A DNA stretch of 39,068 nucleotides from NCBI RefSeq assembly GCF_002087235.1, contig NZ_MUIO01000111.1, forward strand, positions 1 to 39,068. The letters run 5' to 3'. How positions within the stretch are numbered: the stretch's first letter is position 1; each line of letters begins with the position of its first letter. Positions 1 to 11,474 of the stretch are shown piece by piece. The DNA comes from Pseudomonas floridensis. GTDB lineage: Bacteria; Pseudomonadota; Gammaproteobacteria; Pseudomonadales; Pseudomonadaceae. Position numbers and translations under genes: made by a program. The notes under the pieces were generated by a model. That model was given only the letters and a program-made list of their open reading frames with translations, was not told the origin of the DNA and made no database searches.

Positions 1-705
1 GTAATCGGCTTCGGGGCCTGCCAGGTAGGCGACGAAACCGGCGATTTCTTCTGCCTTGCCGTAACGCGGGATGGCCAGGAAGCCTTTGATAGTGTCGGCG
101 AATTCGCTCTGGTCGGGGTTCATGTCGGTGTCGACAGGGCCAGGCTGAACGTTGTTGACGGTAATACCTTGTGGCCCCAGATCTCGTGCCATGCCTTTGG
201 TCAGACCGATCAGCGCCGATTTGCTCATGGCGTAGGTCGCACCGCCTGCGAAGGGCACACGGTCGGCGTTGGTGCTGCCGATGTTGATGATGCGACCACC
301 TTCGCTCATATGGCGGGCGGCTTCCTGGCTGGCGATAAACACGCTGCGCACGTTGATGGCCAGGGTTCTGTCGAAGTCCTCCATGGTGAACTCGTTAAGC
401 GGTGCGATGGCCAGCACGCCTGCGTTGTTGACCAGGATGTCCAGGCCGCCGAGGTTTTCGGCGGCGGTTTGAATGGCTTGGCGGATGGCTTTTTCATCAG
501 CGCTGTCGGCGCGGATCGCCAGTGCATGGCCGCCGTTGGCGGTGATGCTGCCCTGCATCTCGAGCGCGGCTTCTTCAGAGCTGACGTAGGTAAAGGCGAC
601 GGCTGCGCCTTCCTTGGCCAGGCGCCTGACGATGGCTGCGCCGATTCCACGGGAGCCGCCCTGGACGAAGGCGACTTTGCCGGCAAGGTTCAGATGCTGA
701 TTCAT
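1..705 (-). CDS. SDR family oxidoreductase (3' end beyond window)
   Basis: The reverse strand reads 235 codons from an ATG at 705, with GGAG a few bases upstream, and is still open at base 1. It is a classical short-chain dehydrogenase/reductase that reduces or oxidises a carbonyl/alcohol with NAD(P)H in the cytoplasm. The nucleotide-binding glycine motif GGSRGIG lies at about residues 16-22, NNAG at about 92-95, and the catalytic Tyr-x-x-x-Lys (YAMSK) at about 159-163 with the Ser of NIGST before it. Classical SDRs are about 245-250 residues, so only some 10-15 C-terminal residues are missing. It is divergent from the isochorismatase-fold gene, with a palindromic intergenic region between them. 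The substrate cannot be told from sequence; FabG-like and glucose-dehydrogenase-like labels are equally possible. Confidence 0.9.
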   Translation of the reverse strand, partial: MNQHLNLAGKVAFVQGGSRGIGAAIVRRLAKEGAAVAFTYVSSEEAALEMQGSITANGGHALAIRADSADEKAIRQAIQTAAENLGGLDILVNNAGVLAIAPLNEFTMEDFDRTLAINVRSVFIASQEAARHMSEGGRIINIGSTNADRVPFAGGATYAMSKSALIGLTKGMARDLGPQGITVNNVQPGPVDTDMNPDQSEFADTIKGFLAIPRYGKAEEIAGFVAYLAGPEADY

Positions 706-774
706 GGTGTTCTCCGGGTGGGTTGCGATGGATGAAGGGAAGGATTTGATCCGGGGTGTAGCGCGTTTCTGCGT

Positions 775-811
775 AGACAGCGTAGCCGGGATAGGCTATC
801 CAGCGCTGTCT
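775..811. promoter_or_regulatory. Nested inverted repeat between divergent genes
   Basis: AGACAGCG (775-782) pairs with CGCTGTCT (804-811). Inside it TAGCC (783-787) pairs with GGCTA (794-798), and GATAG-G-CTATC (790-800) is itself palindromic. It lies between the divergent SDR and isochorismatase-like genes and has no T-run. It is therefore a better candidate for an operator than a terminator. The regulator is unknown. Confidence 0.4.
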
Positions 812-867
812 GATGCCGTCATGCTTACGAGCGGCGTTTCTGCTCCGATGTTCAAGGAATCAACCGG

Positions 868-1425
868 ATGGACCTTCTTCCCGACAGCACCCTGATCCTG
901 ATTGACCTGCAGCAGGGCATCAATCACCCCAAGCTGGGGCGGCGCAACAATCCGCAGGCCGAAGACCGGGCCTCAGAGCTGCTGCAGGCCTGGCGGCACG
1001 CACGGCGCCCCGTGATTCATGTCCGGCATTTCTCCACATCGCCGTCTTCGGTGTTCTGGCCGGAGCAGTCAGGCGTGGAGTATCAGCCTGCGTTTCTGCC
1101 GCTGGCGGATGAGCGCGAGCTCAGCAAGCAGGTGCCTGATGCCTTTTGCGGGTCTTTTCTGGAAATGTGGTTGCGTTCGGATGGCGTTCGACAGGTAGTG
1201 ATCGCGGGTGTCGTCACCAACAATTCGGTGGAATCCACGGCGCGCAGCGGCGGTAATCTGGGTTTTGAGGTCATCGTCGCCCATGACGCCTGCTTTACCT
1301 TCGATCAGGCGGACTTTTTCGGCACGCCTCGCAGCGCTGAGGAGGTGCACGCCATGTCGCTGGCCAACCTGCACGGCGAGTACGCGAACGTTCTTTCGAC
1401 GGCGCAGATTCTGGGCGGGCTTTGA
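868..1425 (+). CDS. Isochorismatase-fold hydrolase with Ser at the catalytic Cys position
   Basis: This 185-residue protein has the isochorismatase/nicotinamidase fold. The first catalytic Asp is in LILIDLQQG (D13) and the general-base Lys is in SKQVPDAF (K88). The cis-peptide and nucleophile loop reads VVTNNSVESTA. The residue that is Cys in the amidase members of this superfamily (T-N-x-C-V pattern) is here Ser120. Isochorismatases proper such as PhzD and EntB also lack the Cys, so the protein may be a hydrolase of a non-amide bond or an inactive member. The start is ATG 868 with AAGGA upstream. It is divergent from the SDR gene and convergent with the SNF2 helicase. Substrate unknown. Confidence 0.88.
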   Translation: MDLLPDSTLILIDLQQGINHPKLGRRNNPQAEDRASELLQAWRHARRPVIHVRHFSTSPSSVFWPEQSGVEYQPAFLPLADERELSKQVPDAFCGSFLEMWLRSDGVRQVVIAGVVTNNSVESTARSGGNLGFEVIVAHDACFTFDQADFFGTPRSAEEVHAMSLANLHGEYANVLSTAQILGGL

Positions 1426-1429
1426 AAAC

Positions 1430-1454
1430 CGGGGTTATCGTTCCGATAACCCCG
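1430..1454. terminator. Bidirectional hairpin between convergent genes
   Basis: An 11-bp perfect stem, CGGGGTTATCG (1430-1440) and CGATAACCCCG (1444-1454), with a 3-base loop. It sits between the stops of the isochorismatase-like gene and the helicase. The following T content is modest on both strands (TTCGTT on plus, GTTTTC on minus). Confidence 0.6.
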
Positions 1455-1458
1455 TTCG

Positions 1459-4203
<2,745 letters not shown>

Positions 4204-4240
4204 GTTAAAAAAAGCCCTACGCCGCAGCGATGCTCAAAAA

Positions 4241-4265
4241 GAAAGGGAGCACGCCTGTGCTCCTT
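4241..4265 (-). terminator. Rho-independent terminator of the mfd-csiV unit
   Basis: On the minus strand a stem GGAGCAC/GTGCTCC (plus positions 4246-4252 and 4257-4263, 4-base loop) is followed by CTTTCTTTTTG. It lies just after the csiV-like stop. Confidence 0.75.
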
Positions 4266-4278
4266 GAATACGTAGCGA

Positions 4279-4803
4279 TCAAAGCGGGGAGACTTTGATC
4301 AGCAGTGCCAGATTACCGTTGTCCAGATACGTCAGCCCACCGTTCTTGACCCTGGCAGTCTGCTTCATGCGTTCGCTGCTGACGACCACCCCGTGCGCAT
4401 CCAGCTGGTTGATCCAGAACTGCGCATCAATGTCGGTGAAGCGATCGATCGCCAGACTCACCGTGCCTTCGATAGGGAAGTGGCCGAGCTGCTCCTTGCC
4501 GCTGGTCACGGCAATCTTACCGGGCTCGGTGCCAATGGTCTGCTGCCAGGCGCGCTGCATCAGCACTTCATAGTTGCCACTGCCTTGCAGTTTGGTCACC
4601 AGATCGGTAAGGGCCGGACTGCGTTCATTGTCGGCACCGATTTTCTGCGCGCCCGCGTCCCAGTCTTCCGGTGCAAGCTGGGGCGTGGCGGCCGGCTCAC
4701 CGCTCTGGCGGAACAGAATCATCTCCACCTGATAGGTGCCGTCTGCAAACGCCGTCGGGGCGACGAGCGTCAGCAGCAGGATCAATGAACGAAACAGACG
4801 CAT
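4279..4803 (-). CDS. CsiV-family periplasmic protein
   Basis: This 174-residue secreted protein starts at ATG 4803, with AAGGA about 8 bases upstream. An upstream in-frame TTG at 4818 is less likely. An N-terminal signal peptide (MRLFRSLILLLTLVAPTAFA) ends in an AFA cleavage site. The mature start, TYQVEMILFRQ, is typical of the CsiV family (PF10972), whose Vibrio cholerae member binds peptidoglycan and supports PBP1A-dependent wall synthesis. Here the family link rests on the N-terminal YxVExIxF pattern and the length. The gene starts 11 bases after the mfd stop and is very probably co-transcribed with it, an order I also recall from P. aeruginosa. No functional link with mfd is known. Confidence 0.75.
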   Translation of the reverse strand: MRLFRSLILLLTLVAPTAFADGTYQVEMILFRQSGEPAATPQLAPEDWDAGAQKIGADNERSPALTDLVTKLQGSGNYEVLMQRAWQQTIGTEPGKIAVTSGKEQLGHFPIEGTVSLAIDRFTDIDAQFWINQLDAHGVVVSSERMKQTARVKNGGLTYLDNGNLALLIKVSPL

Positions 4804-4814
4804 GGATGAATCCT

Positions 4815-7800
4815 TCAAGCAGTTGTCGGGGTCAGGCGCTCGAGCAGCGCTTCGATCGTGTTGAAACGCTCATCTGAGCGTTCCATGGGCACCATGAATT
4901 TGAACAGCGTGGCGCCTTCGAACTTGTAGCGGTTGGGCTGGCTCTGGATCAGCTTGATCAGGGTCAGCGGGTCGACCGGAGTTTCAGCCGCGAATTCGAT
5001 GCGCCCTCCTTGCGGCCCGGCGTCGATCTTGCGGATGCCCAGCTGTTCGGCACGCAGTTTGAGCTGAGTGATGCGTACCAGCGCCTTGGTCGGTTCCGGC
5101 AGCAGGCCGAAACGGTCGATCATCTCGACCTGCAGATCTTTCAGGCCGTCTTCATCGGCGGCGTTGGCAATGCGTTTGTAGAGAATCAGACGCGTATGCA
5201 CATCCGGCAGGTAGGCTTCGGGAATCAGCGCCGGTACGCGCAGGTTGATTTCCGGCCCGCCGCCCAGCGGCTGATCGAGATTGGGCTGTTCACCCTTGCG
5301 AATCGACTTCACCGCACGTTCGAGCATTTCCATGTACAGGGTGAAACCCACAGCCTGAATCTGGCCGCTCTGGCCGTCACCCAACAGCTCGCCCGCGCCG
5401 CGGATTTCCAGGTCGTTGGTGGCCAGCACGAACCCCGCGCCCAAGTCCTGGGTATTGGCGATCGCTTCCAGACGCTTTTCCGCATCCCGCGTGACCTGCT
5501 TGCGCGGCGGAGTCAGCAGATAGGCATAGGCCTGGTGGTGACTGCGTCCGACGCGACCACGCAACTGGTGCAGTTGCGCCAGGCCGAACTTGTCGGCGCG
5601 CTCGATGATAATGGTGTTGGCGCTCGGAACGTCGATACCGGTCTCGATGATGGTCGAGGCAATCAGCACGTTGAAGCGCTTGTGATAGAAGTCGCTCATT
5701 ACCTGTTCGAGTTCGCGCTCGCGCATCTGGCCGTGGCCGATGCCGATACGGGCTTCGGGCACCAGTTCGGCCAGGTCGGCGGCGCACTTCTCGATGGTCT
5801 TGACGTCGTTGTGCAGGTAATACACCTGACCGCCACGCAGCAATTCGCGCAGCAGCGCTTCCTTGATCGTGGGTTTGTTCTGCTCCATGACGAAAGTGCG
5901 CACCGACAGCCTGCGGGCCGGTGGCGTGGCGATGATCGACAAGTCGCGCATGCCCGACACCGCCATGTTCAAGGTGCGCGGGATCGGCGTCGCTGTCAGG
6001 GTCAGGATGTCGACTTCGCTGCGCAGGGCCTTGAGCTGTTCTTTCTGACGCACACCGAAGCGGTGTTCTTCGTCGATGATGACCAGCCCCAGGTTCTTGA
6101 TCTTCACGTCGTCCTGCAACAGCTTGTGCGTGCCGATGACGATGTCGATCTTGCCTTCGGCCAGATCGGCCACGGCGGCGCTGACTTCCTTGGCCGACTT
6201 GAAGCGGCTCATGACCTCGACTGTTACTGGCCAGTCGGCGAAGCGGTCGCGGAAACTGTTGTAATGCTGCTGGGCGAGCAGGGTGGTCGGTACCAGAATC
6301 GCGACCTGTTTACCGCCATGCACGGCAATGAACGCGGCACGCATCGCGACTTCGGTCTTGCCGAAACCCACGTCACCGCAGACCAGTCGATCCATTGGCT
6401 TGGGCGCCAGCATGTCGGCGCGTACCGCCTCAATAGTGGTCTGCTGATCCGGTGTTTCTTCGAATGGGAAGCCTGCGCTGAAAGTGGCGTAATCGGCTTT
6501 CGGGTCGGCAAACGCATAGCCTTCGCGGGCCGCGCGGCGGGCGTAGATGTCCAGCAGTTCGGCAGCCACGTCGCGTACTTGCTCGGCGGCCTTGCGCTTG
6601 GCTTTCTGCCAGGTTTCCGAACCCAGGCGGTGCAGCGGCGCCATTTCGTCGTCGCTGCCTGTGTAGCGGGCAATCAGGTGCAGGTTGGCGACCGGGACGT
6701 ACAGCTTGGCGTCCTCGGCGTAGGCCAGCATCAGGAATTCGGCGACCTGGTTTTCGACTTCCAGCGTGGCCAGGCCCAGGTAGCGCCCGACACCGTGGTC
6801 GATGTGCACCACTGGCGCGCCTTCGCGCAACTCGGTCAGGTTCTTGATGACCGCGTCGTTGTTACCGCCGTCGGTGCGCTTTTCACGGCGACGACGTTGC
6901 ATGACCCGCTGACCGAACAGCGGGCTCTCGGCGACCAGCGCCAGGGCCGGGTCTTCCAGTAACAGGCCTTCGTCCAGCGGGGCGATGGTGATTGCCAACC
7001 GCTCCTTGCCATCGACGAAGTCGAGCCAGTTGTCGACGGTCTTCGGCCGCAGCTTCAGGCGCTCCAGCAGTTCGAGCAACACTTCCCGGCGTCCGGCCGA
7101 CTCGGCGGTAAACAGCACGCGACCGGGGAATTCATCGAGAAAGGTCGACAGCGCTGCCAGTGGCTGCGTGGCCTTGGCTTCGATTGCCAGGTCAGGCAGG
7201 CCTTTGGCGGGAAACCGCTCACGGCCGCTGCCCGCTTCGATGTCCTGTTGACTGGCGACGACGCGCGGCCAGTTTTTCAGGCGCGCAAAACAATCTTCGA
7301 CCGGCAGGAACAATTCATCCGGTGGCAGCAATGGTCGCGAGGGATCGACGCGCCGCTCTTCATAGCGGTTGCGCACGTCTTTCCAGAAGTTCTCCGCCGC
7401 CTGCTCGATGCCCGGCAGCGAAAACACCTGGGTGTCCTGCGGCAGGTAATCAAACAGCGTCGAGGTTTCCTCGAAGAACAGCGGGATGTAGTACTCGATA
7501 CCGGCCGGTGTGATCCCGCTGCTCAGGTCCTGAAAGATCGGGCTGCGACGGAAGTCCACGTCGAAGCGCTCACGGAAGCGTGCCTTGAAGCGGGTGACTT
7601 CTTCTTTCTTGAGCGGGAATTCGCGTGCTGGCAACAGCCGCACCGATTCCACTTTCTCGATGGAGCGCTGAGTGTCCGGGTCGAACGTGCGCAGGGTTTC
7701 GATCTCGTCGTCGAACAGATCAATGCGGTAAGGCACCTTGCTGCCCATCGGGAACAGGTCGATCAGCGCGCCGCGCACGGTGAACTCGCCGTGCTCGTAC

Positions 7801-8267
7801 ACCGTGTCCACATAGCGATAGCCGCTGGCTTCCAGACGGGTGCGCATGGCTTCTACGTCGAGCTTCTGGCCAACGTCCAGCACCAGGCTGCTGCCCAGCA
7901 GGAATTTGGTCGGCGCCAGCCTGTGTAGGGCCGTGGTGATCGGAACTACCAGAACGCCATGCTCCAGTTCCGGCAGGCGATACAGGCTGGCAATCCGTTG
8001 GGAAATGATGTCCTGGTGCGGCGAGAACAGATCGTAGGGCAGGGTTTCCCAGTCCGGGAAGTGCAGAACCGGCAGCGTGGGCGCGAAGAACTTCAGTTCC
8101 TGTTCCAGCCGCTCGGCACTCTGGCTGTCAGCGGTCAGGAGCAGGGTAAAGCGCTTGGCGGCGCTGGCAGCCTCGGCGATGGCCAGGCTCAGTGCGGCAC
8201 CGGGAAGATTGCCCCAGTGGTGTTTGCCTGCAGCGGCAGAGAGAAGCGGTAGACGCAGAACTGGCAC
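4815..8267 (-). CDS. mfd: Transcription-repair coupling factor Mfd
   Basis: This 1150-residue protein is full length for Mfd, the ATP-dependent translocase that removes stalled RNA polymerase from DNA lesions and recruits UvrA. The N-terminal third is UvrB-like (DWETLPYD, RIASLYRLPE). The RNA-polymerase-interacting domain is around residues 475-545 (VVHIDHGVGRYLGL). The RecG-like helicase core has Walker A GDVGFGKTE near residue 625, DEEHRFGVRQKE near 730, TATPIPRTL, and the TRG motif region. The C-terminal domain ends RLTPTTA. The start codon is GTG at 8267, with GGAG upstream. It is divergent from gap. Confidence 0.97.
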   Translation of the reverse strand: MPVLRLPLLSAAAGKHHWGNLPGAALSLAIAEAASAAKRFTLLLTADSQSAERLEQELKFFAPTLPVLHFPDWETLPYDLFSPHQDIISQRIASLYRLPELEHGVLVVPITTALHRLAPTKFLLGSSLVLDVGQKLDVEAMRTRLEASGYRYVDTVYEHGEFTVRGALIDLFPMGSKVPYRIDLFDDEIETLRTFDPDTQRSIEKVESVRLLPAREFPLKKEEVTRFKARFRERFDVDFRRSPIFQDLSSGITPAGIEYYIPLFFEETSTLFDYLPQDTQVFSLPGIEQAAENFWKDVRNRYEERRVDPSRPLLPPDELFLPVEDCFARLKNWPRVVASQQDIEAGSGRERFPAKGLPDLAIEAKATQPLAALSTFLDEFPGRVLFTAESAGRREVLLELLERLKLRPKTVDNWLDFVDGKERLAITIAPLDEGLLLEDPALALVAESPLFGQRVMQRRRREKRTDGGNNDAVIKNLTELREGAPVVHIDHGVGRYLGLATLEVENQVAEFLMLAYAEDAKLYVPVANLHLIARYTGSDDEMAPLHRLGSETWQKAKRKAAEQVRDVAAELLDIYARRAAREGYAFADPKADYATFSAGFPFEETPDQQTTIEAVRADMLAPKPMDRLVCGDVGFGKTEVAMRAAFIAVHGGKQVAILVPTTLLAQQHYNSFRDRFADWPVTVEVMSRFKSAKEVSAAVADLAEGKIDIVIGTHKLLQDDVKIKNLGLVIIDEEHRFGVRQKEQLKALRSEVDILTLTATPIPRTLNMAVSGMRDLSIIATPPARRLSVRTFVMEQNKPTIKEALLRELLRGGQVYYLHNDVKTIEKCAADLAELVPEARIGIGHGQMRERELEQVMSDFYHKRFNVLIASTIIETGIDVPSANTIIIERADKFGLAQLHQLRGRVGRSHHQAYAYLLTPPRKQVTRDAEKRLEAIANTQDLGAGFVLATNDLEIRGAGELLGDGQSGQIQAVGFTLYMEMLERAVKSIRKGEQPNLDQPLGGGPEINLRVPALIPEAYLPDVHTRLILYKRIANAADEDGLKDLQVEMIDRFGLLPEPTKALVRITQLKLRAEQLGIRKIDAGPQGGRIEFAAETPVDPLTLIKLIQSQPNRYKFEGATLFKFMVPMERSDERFNTIEALLERLTPTTA

Positions 8268-8403
8268 GGAAGGTCAGGCTCCAGGCGTTGCGACAGGGGC
8301 GGGGATTGTAGCGGGGGAAGGTGGTGGCTGTCAGTTTTCCAGCGTAATACCTCGTATTTACGGGCCGAAATTATGTAGTGCGTAACGATCTGACAGTCGC
8401 GCA

Positions 8404-8432
8404 TTGCTCATAAACACTGGCTTGGTCATAAT
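8404..8432 (+). promoter_or_regulatory. Candidate sigma-70 promoter of gap
   Basis: A -35-like TTGCTC (8404-8409) and a -10-like CATAAT (8427-8432) are separated by 17 bases, about 40 bases before the gap start. The assignment is by motif only. Confidence 0.4.
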
Positions 8433-8471
8433 GTAGCCCCTTTTTTCAGCCCCTACATGTGGAAGGTTCCC

Positions 8472-9920
8472 GTGACTCAGAAGCCCGACCAGTGTCTTGG
8501 TGAATGGATCGATCGTGAAGCCCTCGCCGAGGCGATGATCCCGCTTATCGGTCAGCTCTACCGCAATAACAATGTGGTGAGTTCGATCTATGGCCGCAGC
8601 CTGATCAACCGATCAGTCATCGCGATTCTCAAAGCCCACCGCTTTGCGCGCCATCGTCAGTCCGATGCGAGTGAGTTGTCCGTACACGAGACTTTCCCGC
8701 TCATCAAAGCGATGAGCGAGCTTAAACTGGGCGCCGCTTCGGTGGACCTGGGCAAGCTGGCGGTCAAGTTCAAGACCGAAGGCAATGGTCGTACGCCCGA
8801 GCAGTTCGTGCGTGACGAACTGGCCAGCGTCGTGGGTCAGCAGAACACCAGTCCGCGCAAGGGCACGGACGTTGTGCTTTACGGTTTCGGTCGCATCGGC
8901 CGCCTGTTGGCGCGCATCCTGATCGAGAAAACCGGTGGTGGCGACGGCCTGCGTCTGCGCGCCATCGTGGTCCGCAAAGGTGCGGAAAACGATCTGGTCA
9001 AGCGTGCCAGCCTGCTGCGTCGCGATTCGGTGCACGGTCCTTTCGACGGCACCATCACCATCGACGAAGCCAACAGCACCATCACTGCCAACGGTAACCT
9101 GATCCAGGTGATCTACGCCAAGAACCCGACCGAGGTGGATTACACCCAGTACGGGATCAAGGACGCTCTGCTGGTCGACAACACCGGTGTGTGGCGTGAC
9201 GCCGACGGTCTGGGTCAGCATCTGTCCTGCCCTGGCATCGACCGTGTGGTTCTGACCGCGCCGGGCAAAGGCAAGCTGAAGAACATCGTGCACGGCATCA
9301 ACCACGGTGAAATCACCGCCGACGACAAGATCGTGTCCGCCGCGTCCTGCACCACCAACGCCATCGTGCCGGTGCTCAAGGCGGTCAACGACAAGTTTGG
9401 TATCGTCAATGGTCACGTCGAAACGGTTCACTCGTACACCAACGACCAGAACCTGATCGATAACTTCCACAAGGGCGACCGTCGTGGCCGCAGTGCCGCG
9501 CTGAACATGGTCATCACCGAAACCGGTGCTGCCACTGCGGCAGCCAAGGCACTGCCTGAACTGGCCGGCAAACTGACCGGCAACGCCATCCGCGTTCCAA
9601 CGCCGAACGTGTCCATGGCCATTCTCAACCTCAACCTTGAGAAGCAGACCACTCGCGAAGAAATGAACGAGTACCTGCGTTACATGGCGCTGCACTCGGA
9701 TCTGCACAAGCAGATCGATTTTGTGAACTCGCAGGAAGTGGTGTCCACCGACTTCGTGGGCTCGCGTCATGCCGGTGTCGTGGATGCCGAAGCCACCATC
9801 GTCAACGACAACCGTGTCGTGCTGTACGTCTGGTACGACAACGAGTTCGGTTACAGCCATCAGGTAGTGCGGGTGATGGAAGACATGGCGGACGTCAACC
9901 CGCCAGCGTTCCCGCAGTAA
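8472..9920 (+). CDS. gap: Glyceraldehyde-3-phosphate dehydrogenase, long form
   Basis: This protein is 482 residues from a GTG at 8472. GGAAGG lies 5 bases before this GTG, whereas the in-frame ATG at 8457 has no ribosome site, so GTG is chosen. GAPDH interconverts glyceraldehyde-3-phosphate and 1,3-bisphosphoglycerate in central carbon metabolism. The Rossmann motif YGFGRIGR is at 137-144, the catalytic ASCTTN at 291-296 with C293, and the C-terminal WYDNEFGYS signature is present. Ordinary GAPDHs are about 335 residues. This one carries about 130 extra N-terminal residues, typical of the pseudomonad gene beside mfd (PA3001-like), which is usually regarded as a gluconeogenic form. Cofactor preference cannot be read safely from sequence. 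Confidence 0.95.
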   Translation: MTQKPDQCLGEWIDREALAEAMIPLIGQLYRNNNVVSSIYGRSLINRSVIAILKAHRFARHRQSDASELSVHETFPLIKAMSELKLGAASVDLGKLAVKFKTEGNGRTPEQFVRDELASVVGQQNTSPRKGTDVVLYGFGRIGRLLARILIEKTGGGDGLRLRAIVVRKGAENDLVKRASLLRRDSVHGPFDGTITIDEANSTITANGNLIQVIYAKNPTEVDYTQYGIKDALLVDNTGVWRDADGLGQHLSCPGIDRVVLTAPGKGKLKNIVHGINHGEITADDKIVSAASCTTNAIVPVLKAVNDKFGIVNGHVETVHSYTNDQNLIDNFHKGDRRGRSAALNMVITETGAATAAAKALPELAGKLTGNAIRVPTPNVSMAILNLNLEKQTTREEMNEYLRYMALHSDLHKQIDFVNSQEVVSTDFVGSRHAGVVDAEATIVNDNRVVLYVWYDNEFGYSHQVVRVMEDMADVNPPAFPQ

Positions 9921-9926
9921 GGTGCG

Positions 9927-9957
9927 CACGTTGCAGCACGCGTTGTGCTGCAACGTG
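9927..9957 (+). other. Strong hairpin after gap
   Basis: CACGTTGCAGCAC (9927-9939) and GTGCTGCAACGTG (9945-9957) form a perfect 13-bp stem with a 5-base loop, six bases after the gap stop. No T-run follows. It may be an mRNA 3'-stabilising stem placed before the true terminator. Confidence 0.6.
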
Positions 9958-9974
9958 AGCCGGGTGGGTCATTG

Positions 9975-10018
9975 AAGGGCCGGATTCTGCGCTAGCAGGG
10001 TCCGGCCCTTTAGTTTGT
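9975..10018 (+). terminator. Rho-independent terminator of gap
   Basis: AAGGGCCGGA (9975-9984) pairs with TCCGGCCCTT (10001-10010). An inner CTGC/GCAG stem sits in the loop, and TAGTTTGT follows. Confidence 0.75.
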
Positions 10019-10080
10019 CCGCAGCCTGCGTGTATAAAGAGGCGCTGCACTGACAAAAAAACTAATGGACTGGTGTGCTG

Positions 10081-11346
10081 ATGAACGATGGCCCGGTCAT
10101 GGACGGCCCGCAAAAACAGCTCAAAAGCAGTTTCTTTTTTCTGTTCCTGACAATCTTCATTCCTTTCGGTCTGGGACACTTTGTTTCCTATCTGTTTCGT
10201 ACGGTCAATGCGGTCATCTACGTCGATCTACAGGCCGACCTGAGCTTGCCCGCCAGCAGTCTGGGGATACTGACGGGCGTATACTTTCTGACCTTCGCGG
10301 CTGCGCAGATCCCGCTCGGCGTAATGCTGGACCGGTATGGTCCGCGCAGCGTGCAGGCACCCATGTTGCTGCTTGCGGTTGCGGGTTCGGTCATGTTCAG
10401 CCTGTCGAGCAGCGAAACGGGTCTGCTGATCGGTCGCGGGTTGATCGGTCTGGGAGTCGCCGGATCGCTGATGAGTGCTATCAAGGCTTGCGCGATCTGG
10501 CTGCCGGTGGAGCGTCTGCCGCTGAGCACGGCCTGCCTGCTGTCGATTGGCGGTCTGGGCGCGATGGCGTCGACCACGCCTTTGCACCTGCTGTTGAGCT
10601 GGTTCAGCTGGCGGGAAGCGTTTCTGATTCTGGCGGTGCTGACATTCTGCGTCGCAGTCATCATTCATATCAGCGTGCCCAAAGCCTATGACGCCAAACC
10701 CACGCGCTACGCTGACCTGTTCGCCGCTGTCGGCACGCTGTATTCGTCACGGACTTTCTGGCGTCTGGCGCTGTACTCGGTATGCGCGCATGCCATTTAC
10801 ATGGCGGTGTTATCGTTATGGATGGGCCCCTGGCTGCATGATGTGGCCGGCCTGAACGAATCCGGCATGGCGCGCGTGCTGCTGTTCGGCGCAGTCGCCA
10901 TGGTCGCGGGTTCCCTGACTTTCGGATTCGTCACCGATTACCTGCGGCGCTTCGGTGTGCAACCGATCATGATCTGCGGCACAGGCATGGCGATCTTCAT
11001 CGGTTTTCAGGTACTCATGATCAGCGGTCTGCCGGTTTCGCCTTATCTGATCGTCATGGGTTTCAGCTTCTTTGGCACTTCGACGACCATGAACTACGCA
11101 ATCGTCGCGCAATCGGTTGGACCGGAACTGGCGGGGCGGGTGAGTTCGTCGTTCAACCTTGTGGTGTTCGTGCTCGCGTTCATTCTTCAGTGGCTGATGG
11201 GGGCGGTATTGAACCTCTGGCCAACCCTGAGCGGCGTCGCGCACCCGGCCCAGGCCTATCAATGGTCGTTGGGGCTGATGATCGCCTTGCAGCTTCCCGG
11301 GTTATTGCTGTGGCTGAGTTTCAGGCCCTGGACGCGCAAAGTCTGA
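10081..11346 (+). CDS. MFS transporter
   Basis: This 421-residue integral membrane protein shows about 12 hydrophobic segments. The major-facilitator motif A-like loop GVMLDRYGPRSV follows the second helix. An N-terminal helix begins at about residue 20 (FFFLFLTIFIPFGLGHFVSYLF). A GTG six bases further upstream is also open, but ATG 10081 is preferred. The gene follows the gap terminator and is upstream of the orphan histidine kinase. Sequence alone does not give the substrate. In other pseudomonads I recall the NQR operon at this place next to gap, so this is a lineage-specific neighbour. Confidence 0.88.
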   Translation: MNDGPVMDGPQKQLKSSFFFLFLTIFIPFGLGHFVSYLFRTVNAVIYVDLQADLSLPASSLGILTGVYFLTFAAAQIPLGVMLDRYGPRSVQAPMLLLAVAGSVMFSLSSSETGLLIGRGLIGLGVAGSLMSAIKACAIWLPVERLPLSTACLLSIGGLGAMASTTPLHLLLSWFSWREAFLILAVLTFCVAVIIHISVPKAYDAKPTRYADLFAAVGTLYSSRTFWRLALYSVCAHAIYMAVLSLWMGPWLHDVAGLNESGMARVLLFGAVAMVAGSLTFGFVTDYLRRFGVQPIMICGTGMAIFIGFQVLMISGLPVSPYLIVMGFSFFGTSTTMNYAIVAQSVGPELAGRVSSSFNLVVFVLAFILQWLMGAVLNLWPTLSGVAHPAQAYQWSLGLMIALQLPGLLLWLSFRPWTRKV

Positions 11347-11474
11347 GTGTCTGTGGAACGCGAATATCGCCGATCCGAATCTAATTCACCGGGCCGCCTG
11401 CGATCCCTGTAGCCTCGCGTCGAGTTATTCCTTGAGCCGCACATCGTTTTTCACTTTGTAATGGAGTACACAGC

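Noticed and set aside
5010..6962. 650-codon open frame on plus strand
   Set aside because: Antisense shadow of mfd; low-complexity translation without recognisable domains.
8613..9953. 446-codon open frame on minus strand
   Set aside because: Antisense shadow of gap, rich in His, Val and Asp as expected from reversed codons.
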